From: Pantoea sp.
GTDB taxonomy: Bacteria; Pseudomonadota; Gammaproteobacteria; Enterobacterales; Enterobacteriaceae
Direction of reading: 5' to 3'
Assembly: GCF_028283705.1 (NCBI RefSeq)
Contig: NZ_JAPWKD010000002.1
Coordinates: 62,001-126,000, forward strand
DNA: 64,000 nucleotides
Shown: piece by piece, positions 17,596-26,446 of the stretch
How positions within the stretch are numbered: position 1 is the stretch's first letter
How the letters are laid out: each line of letters starts with the position of its first letter
Translations under genes and position numbers: made by a program
Notes under the pieces: generated by a model
Told to the model about the DNA's origin: nothing
Database searches by the model: none
The model's input: the letters and a program-made list of their open reading frames with translations, nothing else

Positions 17596-18247
17596 TACTG
17601 ATTAACGGCTCCGCATTATACAGGCCATGTCGAATGGCCAGATGCGTTAACTCCACATCGCCACTGATGTTCAGCTTGCTGAACATACGATAGCGGTAGC
17701 TGTTAACGGTTTTCGGGCTAAGACTAAGCTGCTCGGAAATTTCCGTCACCTTCTGCCCTCGGGTGATCATCAGCATAATCTGCAATTCCCTTTCCGACAA
17801 ACAGCTAAAGGGGGATTCGGCTTTCTGCGGCTCAATCTGGCTCAGTGCCATCTGTTGCGCAATATCAGATGCAATATAGCGTTGTCCGGCGTGTACCGAA
17901 CGGATAGCGCTTACCACTTCCTGCGGCGCGGCACCTTTGCTGAGATAACCCGAGGCGCCTGCCTGCATGACTTTGGCTGGCAGTGGGTTTTCGGTATGAA
18001 TAGTCAGCATGATGATGCGAATATCCGGGTTGTAACGCACGATTTTGCGCGTTGCTTCAAGACCGCCAATGCCGGGCATGTTCATGTCCATCAGCACGAC
18101 GTCCACCGGGTTGTTACGGCACCATTTCACCGCATCCTCACCACAGGCCACTTCCCCGGCAATTACCAGTCCCTTCATATCTTCCAGTATGCGACGAATG
18201 CCGGCGCGTACCAGTTCATGGTCATCAACAAGAAGCAAGCTGATCAA
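17588..18247 (-). CDS. uvrY: Response regulator UvrY (GacA type) of the BarA/UvrY system
   Basis: UvrY is phosphorylated by the membrane kinase BarA in response to short-chain fatty acids. It then activates the Csr small RNAs, which titrate CsrA. The 219-residue protein has a receiver domain (acid pocket D8-D9, phosphoacceptor D54 in VLMDMNMPG, switch region MLTIHTENP, Lys in YLSKGA) and a LuxR/FixJ helix-turn-helix at about 143-208 ([28 protein letters not shown]). The start is a TTG codon at 18247 with GGAG nine bases upstream; the TTG start is also used by E. coli uvrY. uvrC follows with an eight-base overlap. Confidence 0.97.
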   Translation of the reverse strand: MISLLLVDDHELVRAGIRRILEDMKGLVIAGEVACGEDAVKWCRNNPVDVVLMDMNMPGIGGLEATRKIVRYNPDIRIIMLTIHTENPLPAKVMQAGASGYLSKGAAPQEVVSAIRSVHAGQRYIASDIAQQMALSQIEPQKAESPFSCLSERELQIMLMITRGQKVTEISEQLSLSPKTVNSYRYRMFSKLNISGDVELTHLAIRHGLYNAEPLISSE

Positions 18248-18677
18248 CGGGACGTACTCCGCAGGTTAGTGATGGGGAATATATTTTCAGGAGGCTTATC
18301 TTACCGGGTTTTCCGGGGAAAGAACATCGCCCGCCGCAGATAAATCCCGCTTCAAATGATACAAATCAAATAGAGGTTATGGACCACTCATTTTTAGTAT
18401 CCGGCAATAACACGCGAGAATAAAAAAGTAAAATAGCCACCAATATCATTAAGTTATAATTTATAACATGCTTCGCTTTATGCTCATGACACGCAAAATA
18501 AATAATGCTTTCCGTCATTTTTTATTGACGATAAATACAGCAATTTCTCATTTCGTTTTTAGCATGAATTTCTGATTTCAGCGCGAATAAATTGCTCTGA
18601 CAACCATATGATATACTCTGTTTTTTGCGCACAGGAAGAATGTGCCTGGATCATGTAACACAACCAGGGAGTCGATT
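18248..18677. other. Divergent intergenic region uvrY-yecF
   Basis: About 430 bases, AT-rich in its middle (18360-18560), holding the uvrY promoter leftward and the yecF promoter rightward. Apart from the extended -10 element at 18609-18617 I see no clear operator, RNA gene or repeat. In E. coli uvrY is activated through SdiA, but I cannot point to an SdiA site here by eye. Confidence 0.5.
18609..18617 (+). promoter_or_regulatory. Extended -10 promoter of yecF
   Basis: TG-A-TATACT is a good extended -10 element; the -35 region is weak. A start near 18624 would give a leader of about 54 bases containing a small hairpin, GCACA-N7-TGTGC. Confidence 0.45.
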
Positions 18678-18902
18678 ATGAGTGATGAAGACTTTGTAAC
18701 CTCGCAGGAAACGCAGAAGCTGGCAGATGAAGTTGCCTGCCTGAAAATGATGGTCACACTGATTCTGAAAGGCATGGGTCAGGCGGATGCCGGGAAAGTG
18801 ATCATCAACATGGAACGCTATGTGCAAACGTTAGGGGAAAAACCGCAGGCGGAAGTATTCAGCAACACCATTCGCCAAATCAAAACCGCCTACCGTCAGT
18901 AA
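18678..18902 (+). CDS. yecF: DUF2594 family protein YecF
   Basis: The 74-residue product (starting MSDEDFVTSQETQKLADEV) is the small YecF protein found between sdiA and uvrY in enteric bacteria. It is predicted to be all-helical and cytoplasmic; the function is unknown. I prefer the ATG at 18678 to the one 36 bases earlier because it has AGGGAG seven bases upstream and gives the family's usual start and length. It is convergent with the luxI-type gene, 32 bases away. The position sdiA-(luxI)-yecF-uvrY-uvrC supports the call. Confidence 0.9.
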   Translation: MSDEDFVTSQETQKLADEVACLKMMVTLILKGMGQADAGKVIINMERYVQTLGEKPQAEVFSNTIRQIKTAYRQ

Positions 18903-18934
18903 GCGGCCTGCCCCGCGCCGCACGCGCGGGGACA

Positions 18935-19549
18935 TCAGCTGTGTGATTGCCAGTTAACGGAAACACCCAACGTCGGCAAGACTTCTTCCGGGCTAAACCG
19001 CCGCGTACCGCGGTATTTATCAGCCAGGGCCGGTTGGTGCACAGGAATGCGAATGGCGAACAGGTTATCCTCAGACTGAATCAATCCTGGCGACAACGGT
19101 TCATAAATCACCTGATGCTGTTCAAACATCTTTTCCAGCATCGGCGTAGCGGAGCTGATCAAAAACTCCATATTACTTAATTCTGCCAGCTGCACCGAGT
19201 GCCACAGAATGTTGAGCGGTAGCTCCGCATCCACTTCCAGTCGGGCAGAAAAGCGTGACATTTCCCACACCTTTTCATGGCTGAAAGGAAGCACCAGACC
19301 TTCGGTGACTTCGGGTTCCTGCCATGGCATCAGACGGGAACAGCCGCAAATCCCGCGCCGAGGATCCCAGGCAATCATCCAGGTCACATCCGAACGATCG
19401 AAACGGTCATACTCCTGACCCGGGGTGCTTAATCGAGGTGGAATGGACCATCCCTCACCACGCGCAAACACGCTGTAGCGATACGTCCCCAATTCCGCCA
19501 GCAGTGAGGACGGCATATCCTTTAACTGGGTTTGAATTATTTTCATCAT
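18935..19549 (-). CDS. LuxI-family N-acyl-homoserine lactone synthase
   Basis: It joins an acyl chain from acyl-ACP to S-adenosylmethionine and releases an acyl-homoserine lactone signal. The 204-residue product has the conserved family residues by eye: R and F in YRYSVFARGEGW, D-x-x-D in EYDRFDRSD, GCSRLMP, and E-x-S-R-F in VWEMSRFSARLE. The start ATG at 19549 has AGGGGC just upstream; a frame open to 19576 has no better site. It lies 119 bases after sdiA, on the same strand, behind a lux box. By position it corresponds to the ExpI/PhzI-type synthases thought to be the original partner of SdiA. The acyl chain made cannot be told. Confidence 0.93.
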   Translation of the reverse strand: MMKIIQTQLKDMPSSLLAELGTYRYSVFARGEGWSIPPRLSTPGQEYDRFDRSDVTWMIAWDPRRGICGCSRLMPWQEPEVTEGLVLPFSHEKVWEMSRFSARLEVDAELPLNILWHSVQLAELSNMEFLISSATPMLEKMFEQHQVIYEPLSPGLIQSEDNLFAIRIPVHQPALADKYRGTRRFSPEEVLPTLGVSVNWQSHS

Positions 19550-19612
19550 GCGCCCCTGACATCCCCATGTTTGCAATGATTTCTATGCGCCAGCCTGGCA
19601 AAGTTCCGGCGC

Positions 19613-19659
19613 AGGGTAGACAACTGGCTTCGGGCTGGGAACTACTAAAGTTAGTAGTT
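19613..19659 (-). promoter_or_regulatory. Lux box and promoter of the luxI-type gene
   Basis: AACTACTAA-AG-TTAGTAGTT (19640-19659) is a 20-base palindrome with perfect nine-base arms. It has the CT-N12-AG core of LuxR-type boxes. On the minus strand a -10-like TACCCT lies at 19618-19613. That places the box centre about 43 bases before a start near 19606, the classical activating position overlapping -35. The box lies nine bases after the sdiA stop codon and about 100 bases before the luxI start codon. Confidence 0.8.
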
Positions 19660-19668
19660 GCCTTTTCG

Positions 19669-20391
19669 CTAAATCAGACCAATTGCTGCGGCATAACAGG
19701 CAATTTGCGTTTTATTGGAAACATTAAAGCGCTTTTGCATATTTTTTTGGTGAAAATTCACCGTGTGTTCAGAAATCGCTAAAATAAGCGAAATTTCCGC
19801 TGAGGTTTTTCCTTCCGCCGTCCATTTCAGAATTTCCAGCTCGCGCTGACTAAAATCATTAGATAAAACCGCCATCGAGCTATCATTGAGACGCCCCAGC
19901 GCGCGCAGACTCAGTTCCGCCAGGAAGTGAAGTTTTACCTCCAGCTCAACGCGTAAGTGTCGGGTCTTACTCTGTTGCTTAGACGCAATAGATAATATAC
20001 CAATGGCACGATTTGATGCCATTGCGGAGCAGGAAAAACCACTCATCAGGCCATAAGCATTAGCTTCAGCCCATAAGTTGCCGGCCCCGGTAAACAGGTC
20101 ATGCGTCCACTCCACCCCGTGGCCCGGTCGTTGACAAAGTAACAGCACCGGATCGACCGCATAATAGTTCTCACTTTCATACCGGCTGACCCAGTTTTCA
20201 GGATAAGTGCTAAACAAAAAGATCCTCGGTCGGGTGAAAGGCACCGGATGCTGGATCAAAAAGGCAAAGTAATCAAATCCCAGTGTTTCTACGTGTTTTT
20301 GTATGAGCGATTTCAATTGCATCACTGCGGTAACAGCCTGAAATTGAATTTCGGTCTCGCCTCGCCAGACGAAATAATTATTGGTCGTCAT
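19669..20391 (-). CDS. sdiA: Quorum-sensing LuxR-type regulator SdiA
   Basis: The 240-residue protein matches E. coli SdiA in length, in the signal-binding domain (HPVPFTRPRIFLFSTYPENW, then DPVLLLC) and nearly throughout the helix-turn-helix domain (about 175-240: EILKWTAEGKTSAEISLIL, HTVNFHQKNMQKRF, ending CYAAAIGLI). SdiA binds acyl-homoserine lactones and controls transcription. In E. coli and Salmonella it has no synthase and only listens to other species. Here a synthase gene follows directly on the same strand with a lux box between, so a self-made signal loop is likely. The ATG at 20391 gives the full-length protein. Confidence 0.95.
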   Translation of the reverse strand: MTTNNYFVWRGETEIQFQAVTAVMQLKSLIQKHVETLGFDYFAFLIQHPVPFTRPRIFLFSTYPENWVSRYESENYYAVDPVLLLCQRPGHGVEWTHDLFTGAGNLWAEANAYGLMSGFSCSAMASNRAIGILSIASKQQSKTRHLRVELEVKLHFLAELSLRALGRLNDSSMAVLSNDFSQRELEILKWTAEGKTSAEISLILAISEHTVNFHQKNMQKRFNVSNKTQIACYAAAIGLI

Positions 20392-20955
20392 TATTGCCTC
20401 AGCGCGGTTTAACGCTCTTGCACCTTGTTATTCGAACTGATTAACACAAAAATTAAATTAGTTAGAGAAAAAATATTGATGGAAAAGAGTTCCAGCCGTC
20501 AGAGCACAATCATAAACATCCGGTTGTCAATGCGTTACCGTAATGGAATGGATTGGGCATATCGTCTTTGTTAACAACATCACAATTTTCACTGATGCTG
20601 ACGATTAGAATAGGATTTTTCTTATGTCGTTTCAATCTCTCTGACCATTGAAAATTTTCAATAGTTTGATAAGTATTCAGCATCATCATTAAATGAAATC
20701 TATTCTTTACAGTGTTTTAACCTCTCCTTCCAGGTTAATTTATGCCACATTTCCGCCTCACCTTATTCTTTATCTCATTTATTTCTGCTATCCGTTCACT
20801 TTTTCACCCCTCGCAGTGATTCCCGTCAGGCAGGTTTCCAGCTACTCTTAGCAGTGAGCGGCGTAACACGCAACGGTGATTTGCAGGGGAAGACAATGCC
20901 GCAGCCGGGCTGACCGCATTGTCGCGCGTATTCGAGAAGCTAAGCGGGACTGACT
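20392..20955. other. Divergent intergenic region between sdiA and the DUF4396 gene
   Basis: About 560 bases, AT-rich in 20430-20720. It must hold the sdiA promoter leftward and the promoter of the membrane protein gene rightward. I found no second lux box, tRNA, strong terminator or convincing small gene. A short plus-strand frame from 20919 overlaps the next gene in another frame and lacks support. Confidence 0.5.
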
Positions 20956-21630
20956 ATGTTGAACCAGTTGGCATTACCCTTCCTTGTTCTGGGTGGCTGT
21001 ACCGCCCTGATGATTTTAAAAGACCTCTTCCGTCACCCTCATCCGGTCGCGGTGATGAATATTATCTGGCCATTAACCGGGCTATATATGCCATTCATTG
21101 GCTGGCTGGCCTGGTGGTATCTGGGGAGAAAACCCTCACGTCAGGTAAAACTTGCCCTGCTGGTTCCGCAAAAATTACATCGTAACGCTGGCTGGCAAAC
21201 CATTTTTATTTCCACTTCATTATCCGCCGCTGCCTGTATATTTGGCGACATAATGACACTCCCGATAATCACCCTACTAAACCAATTTGCGATTAATCCG
21301 ACATTATGGATCGAGGCAATTATTTGCGTTTCTATTTCGTTATTAATGGGGTTATTTTTCCAGTTTCTGGCAATTCGCCAACGTGAAAAACGTTCATTCG
21401 GCAGCGCGTTATTATTAGCGCTAAAAACTGAAATTTTTCCGCTGCTGATTTATCAGGCAGGAATCTTTCTCTTTATGGGGCTGGCCCTAAAATTCGTGTT
21501 AAATCAGCAAATCAACCCACTGCTGGTCGGATTCTGGTTCATGCTTCAACTCGCGATGATAATAGGTTTTCTCTTCTCCTGGCCCGCTAACCATTTCCTC
21601 ATCAAACGCGGACTCAATCCAGCAGTATAA
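20956..21630 (+). CDS. DUF4396 family membrane protein
   Basis: The 224-residue product is an integral inner membrane protein with about six hydrophobic segments (near 5-20, 32-55, 80-105, 112-135, 155-180 and 188-210). The pattern MNIIWPLTGLYMPFIGWLAWW near the front resembles DUF4396 proteins, whose function is unknown. His and Trp residues lie in or near the first segments, but no catalytic motif is recognisable. The ATG at 20956 follows GCTAAGCGGGACTGACT, a weak ribosome binding site. The gene stands alone between sdiA and cycA. Confidence 0.65.
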   Translation: MLNQLALPFLVLGGCTALMILKDLFRHPHPVAVMNIIWPLTGLYMPFIGWLAWWYLGRKPSRQVKLALLVPQKLHRNAGWQTIFISTSLSAAACIFGDIMTLPIITLLNQFAINPTLWIEAIICVSISLLMGLFFQFLAIRQREKRSFGSALLLALKTEIFPLLIYQAGIFLFMGLALKFVLNQQINPLLVGFWFMLQLAMIIGFLFSWPANHFLIKRGLNPAV

Positions 21631-21982
21631 TCTCAGCGCCCCTGGCCGCTAACGCACATGCCGAAATGAAAATGGCTGGCATGTGCGGCGGTGCCATCAG
21701 GACCAGGGCTAACCGCAATCTTCATCCCCTGATCACCTTTACCCCATTACCGCTTAAGCGCCCTTCCTGCTGAAATTGCTTAATTTTCACCCGCAATGGT
21801 GAAAGATTGCGCCATGTAAATATTTACTGACAGCGCAAAGCATGCAAAAGGTCGCAGATGTTAAAAAACAATTACCGAGAGCTAGCGCTATTCCACTATC
21901 TTATGCCACTTGCCCTGTACAACAGCAGGTTAATTAACAGCCAGCAGAGCTGACACAACATCGAAACAGGAAAGAAATCGTT
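21631..21982. other. Leader and promoter region of cycA
   Basis: About 350 bases without a gene. In E. coli the cycA message is a target of the GcvB small RNA near its start; a matching C/A-rich stretch is not obvious enough here to annotate. An AGGAAAG stretch just before the ATG at 21983 is the ribosome binding site. Confidence 0.45.
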
Positions 21983-23374
21983 ATGGTTGATCAATCCAAA
22001 GAGGCACTCCTCACAACGGAGCAACCGGAAAAACTCCGGCGCAATCTCCACAACCGCCATATCCAGCTTATCGCCATTGGGGGTGCTATCGGCACCGGGC
22101 TGTTTATGGGATCCGGCAAAACCATCAGTCTGGCCGGACCGTCGATCATCTTTGTTTATATGATCATCGGTTTTATGCTGTTTTTCGTGATGCGAGCCAT
22201 GGGGGAGTTACTGCTCTCCAATCTGGAATATAAATCCTTCAGCGATTTCGCCGCTGACCTTCTTGGCCCCTGGGCCGGTTATTTCACTGGCTGGACCTAT
22301 TGGTTCTGCTGGGTCGTGACGGGCATCGCCGATGTGGTGGCGATAAGTGCTTACTTCCAGCTCTGGCTCCCGGACTTCTCCATCTGGATGAGCGCCCTGC
22401 TGTGTGTCGTAGTGTTCCTGACGCTGAATATCGCCACCGTGAAGATGTTCGGCGAAATGGAGTTCTGGTTCGCGATTATCAAAATTGTCGCTATCGTCGC
22501 GCTGATTATTACCGGCGTCGTACTCGTGACGATGCACTACCCTTCACCGGGTGGCGGTACAGCTTCGCTGAGCAATATCTGGGACCATGGCGGTATGTTC
22601 CCGAAAGGATTGAGCGGCTTTTTTGCCGGTTTCCAGATTGCGGTGTTTGCCTTTGTGGGAATTGAACTGGTGGGAACTGCCGCCGCAGAAACTCACGACC
22701 CGCACAAAGTGCTACCGCGTGCCATCAACGCCATCCCGTTGCGTGTCATTATGTTTTATGTACTGGCGCTGATGGTGATTATGGCGGTGACCCCGTGGAA
22801 CCAGGTGCTGGCCGACCGCAGTCCCTTTGTTGAGATGTTTGTGATGATCGGCCTGCCTGCTGCCGCCAGCATCGTCAACTTTGTGGTGCTCACCTCCGCA
22901 GCGTCCTCTGCCAACAGCGGCATTTTCTCCACCAGCCGCATGCTGTTTGGTCTGGCAGAACAAGGAGTGGCACACAAGGCGTTTGGCCGACTGTCGGCCC
23001 GTGCCGTACCGACCACCGGTCTGTTTTTCTCCTGCCTGTGCCTGCTTGGCGGTGTGGCGTTGATTTATCTGATCCCGGATGTGATGACCGTATTCACGCT
23101 GGTCACTACAGTATCAGCGATTCTGTTTATGTTCGTCTGGACCATCATCCTGTGCAGCTATCTGGCCTACCGTAAACAGCATCCTCAGCGTCATGCGGAG
23201 TCAACGTTTAAGATGCCTCTGGGTAAATTTATGTGCTGGGTATGTATGGCGTTTTTCGCCTTTGTCCTGGTGCTGTTGACCCTGCAGGATGACACCCGCC
23301 ATGCCCTGATGGTCACACCGCTGTGGTTTATGATTTTGACTATGGGCTGGCTGCTGCGTCGACGTAAAGCCTGA
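21983..23374 (+). CDS. cycA: D-serine/D-alanine/glycine permease
   Basis: CycA is a proton-coupled amino acid permease of the APC superfamily that imports glycine, D-alanine, D-serine and also D-cycloserine. The 463-residue product has 12 membrane segments. It is nearly identical to E. coli CycA in the first helices (RHIQLIAIGGAIGTGLFMGS, GPSIIFVYMIIGFMLFF), in FAGFQIAVFAFVGIELVGT and in TSAASSANSG. The tail is a little shorter than in E. coli. It is a single-gene unit with its own terminator. Confidence 0.95.
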   Translation: MVDQSKEALLTTEQPEKLRRNLHNRHIQLIAIGGAIGTGLFMGSGKTISLAGPSIIFVYMIIGFMLFFVMRAMGELLLSNLEYKSFSDFAADLLGPWAGYFTGWTYWFCWVVTGIADVVAISAYFQLWLPDFSIWMSALLCVVVFLTLNIATVKMFGEMEFWFAIIKIVAIVALIITGVVLVTMHYPSPGGGTASLSNIWDHGGMFPKGLSGFFAGFQIAVFAFVGIELVGTAAAETHDPHKVLPRAINAIPLRVIMFYVLALMVIMAVTPWNQVLADRSPFVEMFVMIGLPAAASIVNFVVLTSAASSANSGIFSTSRMLFGLAEQGVAHKAFGRLSARAVPTTGLFFSCLCLLGGVALIYLIPDVMTVFTLVTTVSAILFMFVWTIILCSYLAYRKQHPQRHAESTFKMPLGKFMCWVCMAFFAFVLVLLTLQDDTRHALMVTPLWFMILTMGWLLRRRKA

Positions 23375-23387
23375 TCGCTCTAAAAGT

Positions 23388-23417
23388 ATAAGGCCCGCTA
23401 GCGGGCCTTATTTTTTA
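23388..23417. terminator. Bidirectional terminator between cycA and the YdjM-type gene
   Basis: ATAAGGCCCGC-TA-GCGGGCCTTAT is a perfect stem followed by six T on the plus strand. The minus-strand gene stop codon lies inside its right edge (23415-23417). Confidence 0.9.
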
Positions 23418-24389
23418 TATCCTTTCGCGCAATTTTCTCCACGCTTCTGCCAGCGTAGGCCGTAACGACGGTTCCCGTGTGGGGGCGGCATCCGGTGCAT
23501 CTGGCGCACCGAGATTAAAGGTAAAGGTGTAATTCGGCTCCTCGCCCATACGCAGATCGGTAATCAGTGTATCGCTCCCCTGCTGGCGCATGGCATAAAA
23601 ACCATGACTGAACCAGGCGACGCGTTCGGCCAGCCATTGACCTTTAAAAGGTGTGAACAAAGCTGGCTGGCGATCATACCAGTGAATCTCTAGCGGACGA
23701 TTCGGTGACAGCAGCGACCAGTAGGCTTCACCATAACGTTCCGGTGTCATGATCACCGTACGCCATACCAGGGTGTTAAACGCGGTAGGCGTCACCAGCA
23801 GTCGCTCAGGTTGCATTCTCTGTTGAGCCAGCTGCTGGCCAATATGCTGCGTTGCCATACTTTGCGCCACCATACTCCAGCCAAGATACAGGGTGCTTAC
23901 CACCAGCCCGACCTGATTCCAGCGCAAGCCGATCCTGTCGCGCCGCCCCAGTGCCACACCCAGCGCAACCAGCAACGGCAACGTATACAACGGGTCGATG
24001 ATGTACATACTTCCGACAGCATAGGGGCAATCCGTCAACGGCAGACCGAGCTGCGTCCCATAGACCGTCATCAAATCAAGTAACGGATGGGTGATCAGCG
24101 CCAGCCAGATAGCCAGCCACCAGGCAACCCAATGCTGGCGCTGACGGAGTAAACCCGCCACCAGCCAACTCAGCAACGGAGAGACCAGGGTAAGCCACAG
24201 CAACGCATGGCTTTCGCTGCGATGCAGCGTCATATTGCGAATGGCGTCGCCGTGATCAATAAATACATCCAGATCGGGTAAGGTACCGATCACCGCACCG
24301 ACCAGCGCTGACTGCCACACCGGCACGCGCCGGCCCATCACCGCCACGCTTACCGATGCACCTAATGCCAGTTGTGAAAGCGAATCCAT
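23415..24389 (-). CDS. YdjM-type membrane-bound metal-dependent hydrolase
   Basis: The 324-residue protein starts MDSLSQLALGASVSVAVMG and has four to five membrane segments in the first 180 residues. It contains the family pattern of His and Asp residues: GTLPDLDVFID, LHRSESHALLW and THPLLDLMTVYG. This matches the predicted inner membrane metal-dependent hydrolases of the YdjM family (some are annotated as LexA-binding). The C-terminal 140 residues are soluble. The substrate is unknown. It shares strand with rutR 24 bases upstream and may be cotranscribed with it, although a functional link to pyrimidines is not established. Confidence 0.8.
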   Translation of the reverse strand: MDSLSQLALGASVSVAVMGRRVPVWQSALVGAVIGTLPDLDVFIDHGDAIRNMTLHRSESHALLWLTLVSPLLSWLVAGLLRQRQHWVAWWLAIWLALITHPLLDLMTVYGTQLGLPLTDCPYAVGSMYIIDPLYTLPLLVALGVALGRRDRIGLRWNQVGLVVSTLYLGWSMVAQSMATQHIGQQLAQQRMQPERLLVTPTAFNTLVWRTVIMTPERYGEAYWSLLSPNRPLEIHWYDRQPALFTPFKGQWLAERVAWFSHGFYAMRQQGSDTLITDLRMGEEPNYTFTFNLGAPDAPDAAPTREPSLRPTLAEAWRKLRERI

Positions 24390-24413
24390 GCAAACTCCTG
24401 TGCCAGCGAGGGA

Positions 24414-25049
24414 TTAACGTACGCGAATCCCTTCAATAATCATGCGCTGCACGTTATCTACCGTCTGTTCAAAGAACGCGGGATCGCTCAGCGTCTGTCC
24501 GGTAATGGCCTCAACCTGCGAGGCGAAATCGGCGTAATGCTGGGTGGTGGCCCACAGCAGGAAAAACAGATGCTGAGGCCGTACACCCGCCAGCCGCCCT
24601 TCATCGATCCACTGTTCGATGATCGCCGCCTTTTCATCCACCAGCGTTTTAAGGTCTCCCGCCAGTTCTCCCTTCAGCAAAGGCGCTCCTTGCAGCATCT
24701 CAAGGCAGAACAGACGCGATGCCTGGGGATGATCACGTGAAACTTCCAGTTTCAGGCGAATATAGCGACGGATGGCCGTCAGCGGCTCCTGATCGTGACG
24801 CAGTGCGCGCAGCGGTGCCAGCCAGACATCCAGAATCTCTTTCAGCACTGCAATGTACAGTGCCTCTTTCGAGGGGTAGTAATAAAGCAGATTGGTTTTT
24901 GACACATCGGCGCGCTCCGCCACTTTATCGAGGCTGGTGCCGTGAATACCAAATTGCGAAAAGAAGGTCAGCGCCGCTTCCAGAATCGCTGCCCGTTTTG
25001 CCGCTACCGCACGAGAGCGACGCGTTGGCTTTTTTTCATCACTTTTCAC
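24414..25049 (-). CDS. rutR: TetR-family repressor RutR
   Basis: RutR represses the divergent rut operon and is released by uracil or thymine. The 211-residue product has the TetR helix-turn-helix at about 35-60 (LDKVAERADVSKTNLLYYYPSKEALY). The ligand domain is closely similar to E. coli RutR (SRDHPQASRLFCLEMLQGAPLL, ATTQHYADFASQVEAITG, NVQRMIIEGIR). The gene is divergent from rutA with 305 bases between, containing a RutR-like box. In E. coli RutR also controls carAB and gad genes. Confidence 0.95.
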   Translation of the reverse strand: MKSDEKKPTRRSRAVAAKRAAILEAALTFFSQFGIHGTSLDKVAERADVSKTNLLYYYPSKEALYIAVLKEILDVWLAPLRALRHDQEPLTAIRRYIRLKLEVSRDHPQASRLFCLEMLQGAPLLKGELAGDLKTLVDEKAAIIEQWIDEGRLAGVRPQHLFFLLWATTQHYADFASQVEAITGQTLSDPAFFEQTVDNVQRMIIEGIRVR

Positions 25050-25163
25050 ACTGTTACCTCATCCATTGTGCGTACGCGCATCATAACAAAGCCCCCCGCT
25101 CCTGCCTAATACCGCCCCTGCACCTTTTTTGACCACTGACGCATGAAAAATGTGCAGCTTATT

Positions 25164-25179
25164 TTGACCATCCGGTCCA
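25164..25179. promoter_or_regulatory. RutR-like operator
   Basis: TTGACCA-TC-CGGTCCA matches the RutR box TTGACCANNTGGTCAA with two mismatches. A second inverted repeat, GGTCC-AAAAC-GGACC, overlaps it at 25174-25188. It lies in the rutR-rutA divergent region, upstream of the sigma-54 promoter. A further TTGACCA half-site is at 25129. Confidence 0.6.
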
Positions 25180-25251
25180 AAACGGACCATTTACTCCGTT
25201 TTTTCTTATCCCGATTTTTTAACATCATGTTGTATAAGACATTTAAAAATG

Positions 25252-25267
25252 TGGCACAGGCTTTGCA
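25252..25267 (+). promoter_or_regulatory. Sigma-54 promoter of the rut operon
   Basis: TGGCAC-AGGCT-TTGCA is a full match to the sigma-54 consensus (GG at 25253-25254 and GC at 25265-25266, ten bases between). It predicts a start near 25278 and a leader of about 77 bases before rutA. In E. coli the rut operon is activated by NtrC under nitrogen limitation. A half-site-like TGCACC is at 25119; I could not find a full NtrC palindrome. Confidence 0.85.
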
Positions 25268-25354
25268 AAATTGTGACGGAGCGCCGCCGGCAGGGAGCGA
25301 GCAGGACGCAGCGCAGCGCGTGAAACAAACCCGTTATTTGCTGAGAGGTTTCAC

Positions 25355-26446
25355 ATGAAAATTGGCGTCTTTATCCCGATTGGTAACAATGGCTGGTTAA
25401 TTTCCACCCATGCTCCACAGTACAAGCCGACGTTTGAATTGAACAAAGCGATTGTGCAAAAAGCTGAGCATTACCACTTCGACTTCGCACTTTCGATGAT
25501 CAAACTGCGTGGCTTCGGCGGGAAAACCGAATTCTGGGACCATAACCTCGAATCATTCACCCTGATGGCCGGGCTGGCAGCGGTTACCTCGCGCATTGAA
25601 ATCTATGCCACCGCCGCCACGCTGACGCTGCCACCCGCGATTGTGGCGCGCATGGCCTCCACCATCGATTCTATCTCCAATGGACGCTTTGGCGTCAACC
25701 TGGTGACCGGCTGGCAAAAGCCGGAATATGAACAGATGGGACTATGGCCCGGTGATGACTACTTCGCCAGCCGCTATCAATACCTGACCGAATACGTCAC
25801 CGTGCTGCGCGATTTGTGGGGCAACGGCCAGAGCGATTTCAAAGGTGAATTCTTCACCATGAACGATTGCCGCCTCAGCCCCCAGCCGCAAAGGCCGATG
25901 AAGGTGATCTGCGCCGGGCAAAGTGATGCCGGTATGGCGTTTTCGGCACAACACGCCGATTACAACTTCTGCTTTGGCAAAGGCGTGAACACACCAACCG
26001 CCTTCGCCCCCACCGCCGCACGCATGAAACAGGCCGCCGACAAAGTGGGTCGGGATGTCGGTTCTTATGTGCTGTTTATGATCATCGCCGCCGAAAGTGA
26101 TGAAGCCGCACGCGCCAAATGGGAGCACTACAAAGCGGGTGCCGATGAAGAGGCACTCGCCTGGCTGACGACCCAAAGTCAGCAGGACACCAAATCCGGT
26201 AGTGACACCAACGTACGCCAGATGGCCGATCCCACCTCCGCCGTGAACATCAATATGGGTACGCTGGTGGGTTCCTGGGCCAACGTGGCACGAATGTTGG
26301 ATGACGTTGCAGGGGTAGAGGGTACGCAGGGCGTGTTGCTGACTTTTGACGATTTCCTGCAGGGGATCGAGGACTTTGGTCAGCATATTCAGCCGCTGAT
26401 GCAGTGCCGTCATGCTTTGATTGAATCGCAGAAGGAGGTTGCCTGA
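25355..26446 (+). CDS. rutA: Pyrimidine oxygenase RutA
   Basis: RutA is the flavin-dependent monooxygenase that opens the ring of uracil between N3 and C4, giving ureidoacrylate (peroxide), with reduced FMN supplied by RutF. The 363-residue product is of the bacterial luciferase-like TIM-barrel type and starts [18 protein letters not shown]. It contains family-typical [19 protein letters not shown] and [17 protein letters not shown]. Length matches E. coli RutA. The ATG at 25355 has GAGAGG upstream. The stop codon overlaps the start of rutB (TGATG). Confidence 0.97.
   Translation: MKIGVFIPIGNNGWLISTHAPQYKPTFELNKAIVQKAEHYHFDFALSMIKLRGFGGKTEFWDHNLESFTLMAGLAAVTSRIEIYATAATLTLPPAIVARMASTIDSISNGRFGVNLVTGWQKPEYEQMGLWPGDDYFASRYQYLTEYVTVLRDLWGNGQSDFKGEFFTMNDCRLSPQPQRPMKVICAGQSDAGMAFSAQHADYNFCFGKGVNTPTAFAPTAARMKQAADKVGRDVGSYVLFMIIAAESDEAARAKWEHYKAGADEEALAWLTTQSQQDTKSGSDTNVRQMADPTSAVNINMGTLVGSWANVARMLDDVAGVEGTQGVLLTFDDFLQGIEDFGQHIQPLMQCRHALIESQKEVA

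Noticed and set aside
25143..25358. A 71-codon frame in front of rutA
   Set aside because: It covers the RutR box and the sigma-54 promoter and would begin upstream of the predicted transcript start; no supporting ribosome binding site.
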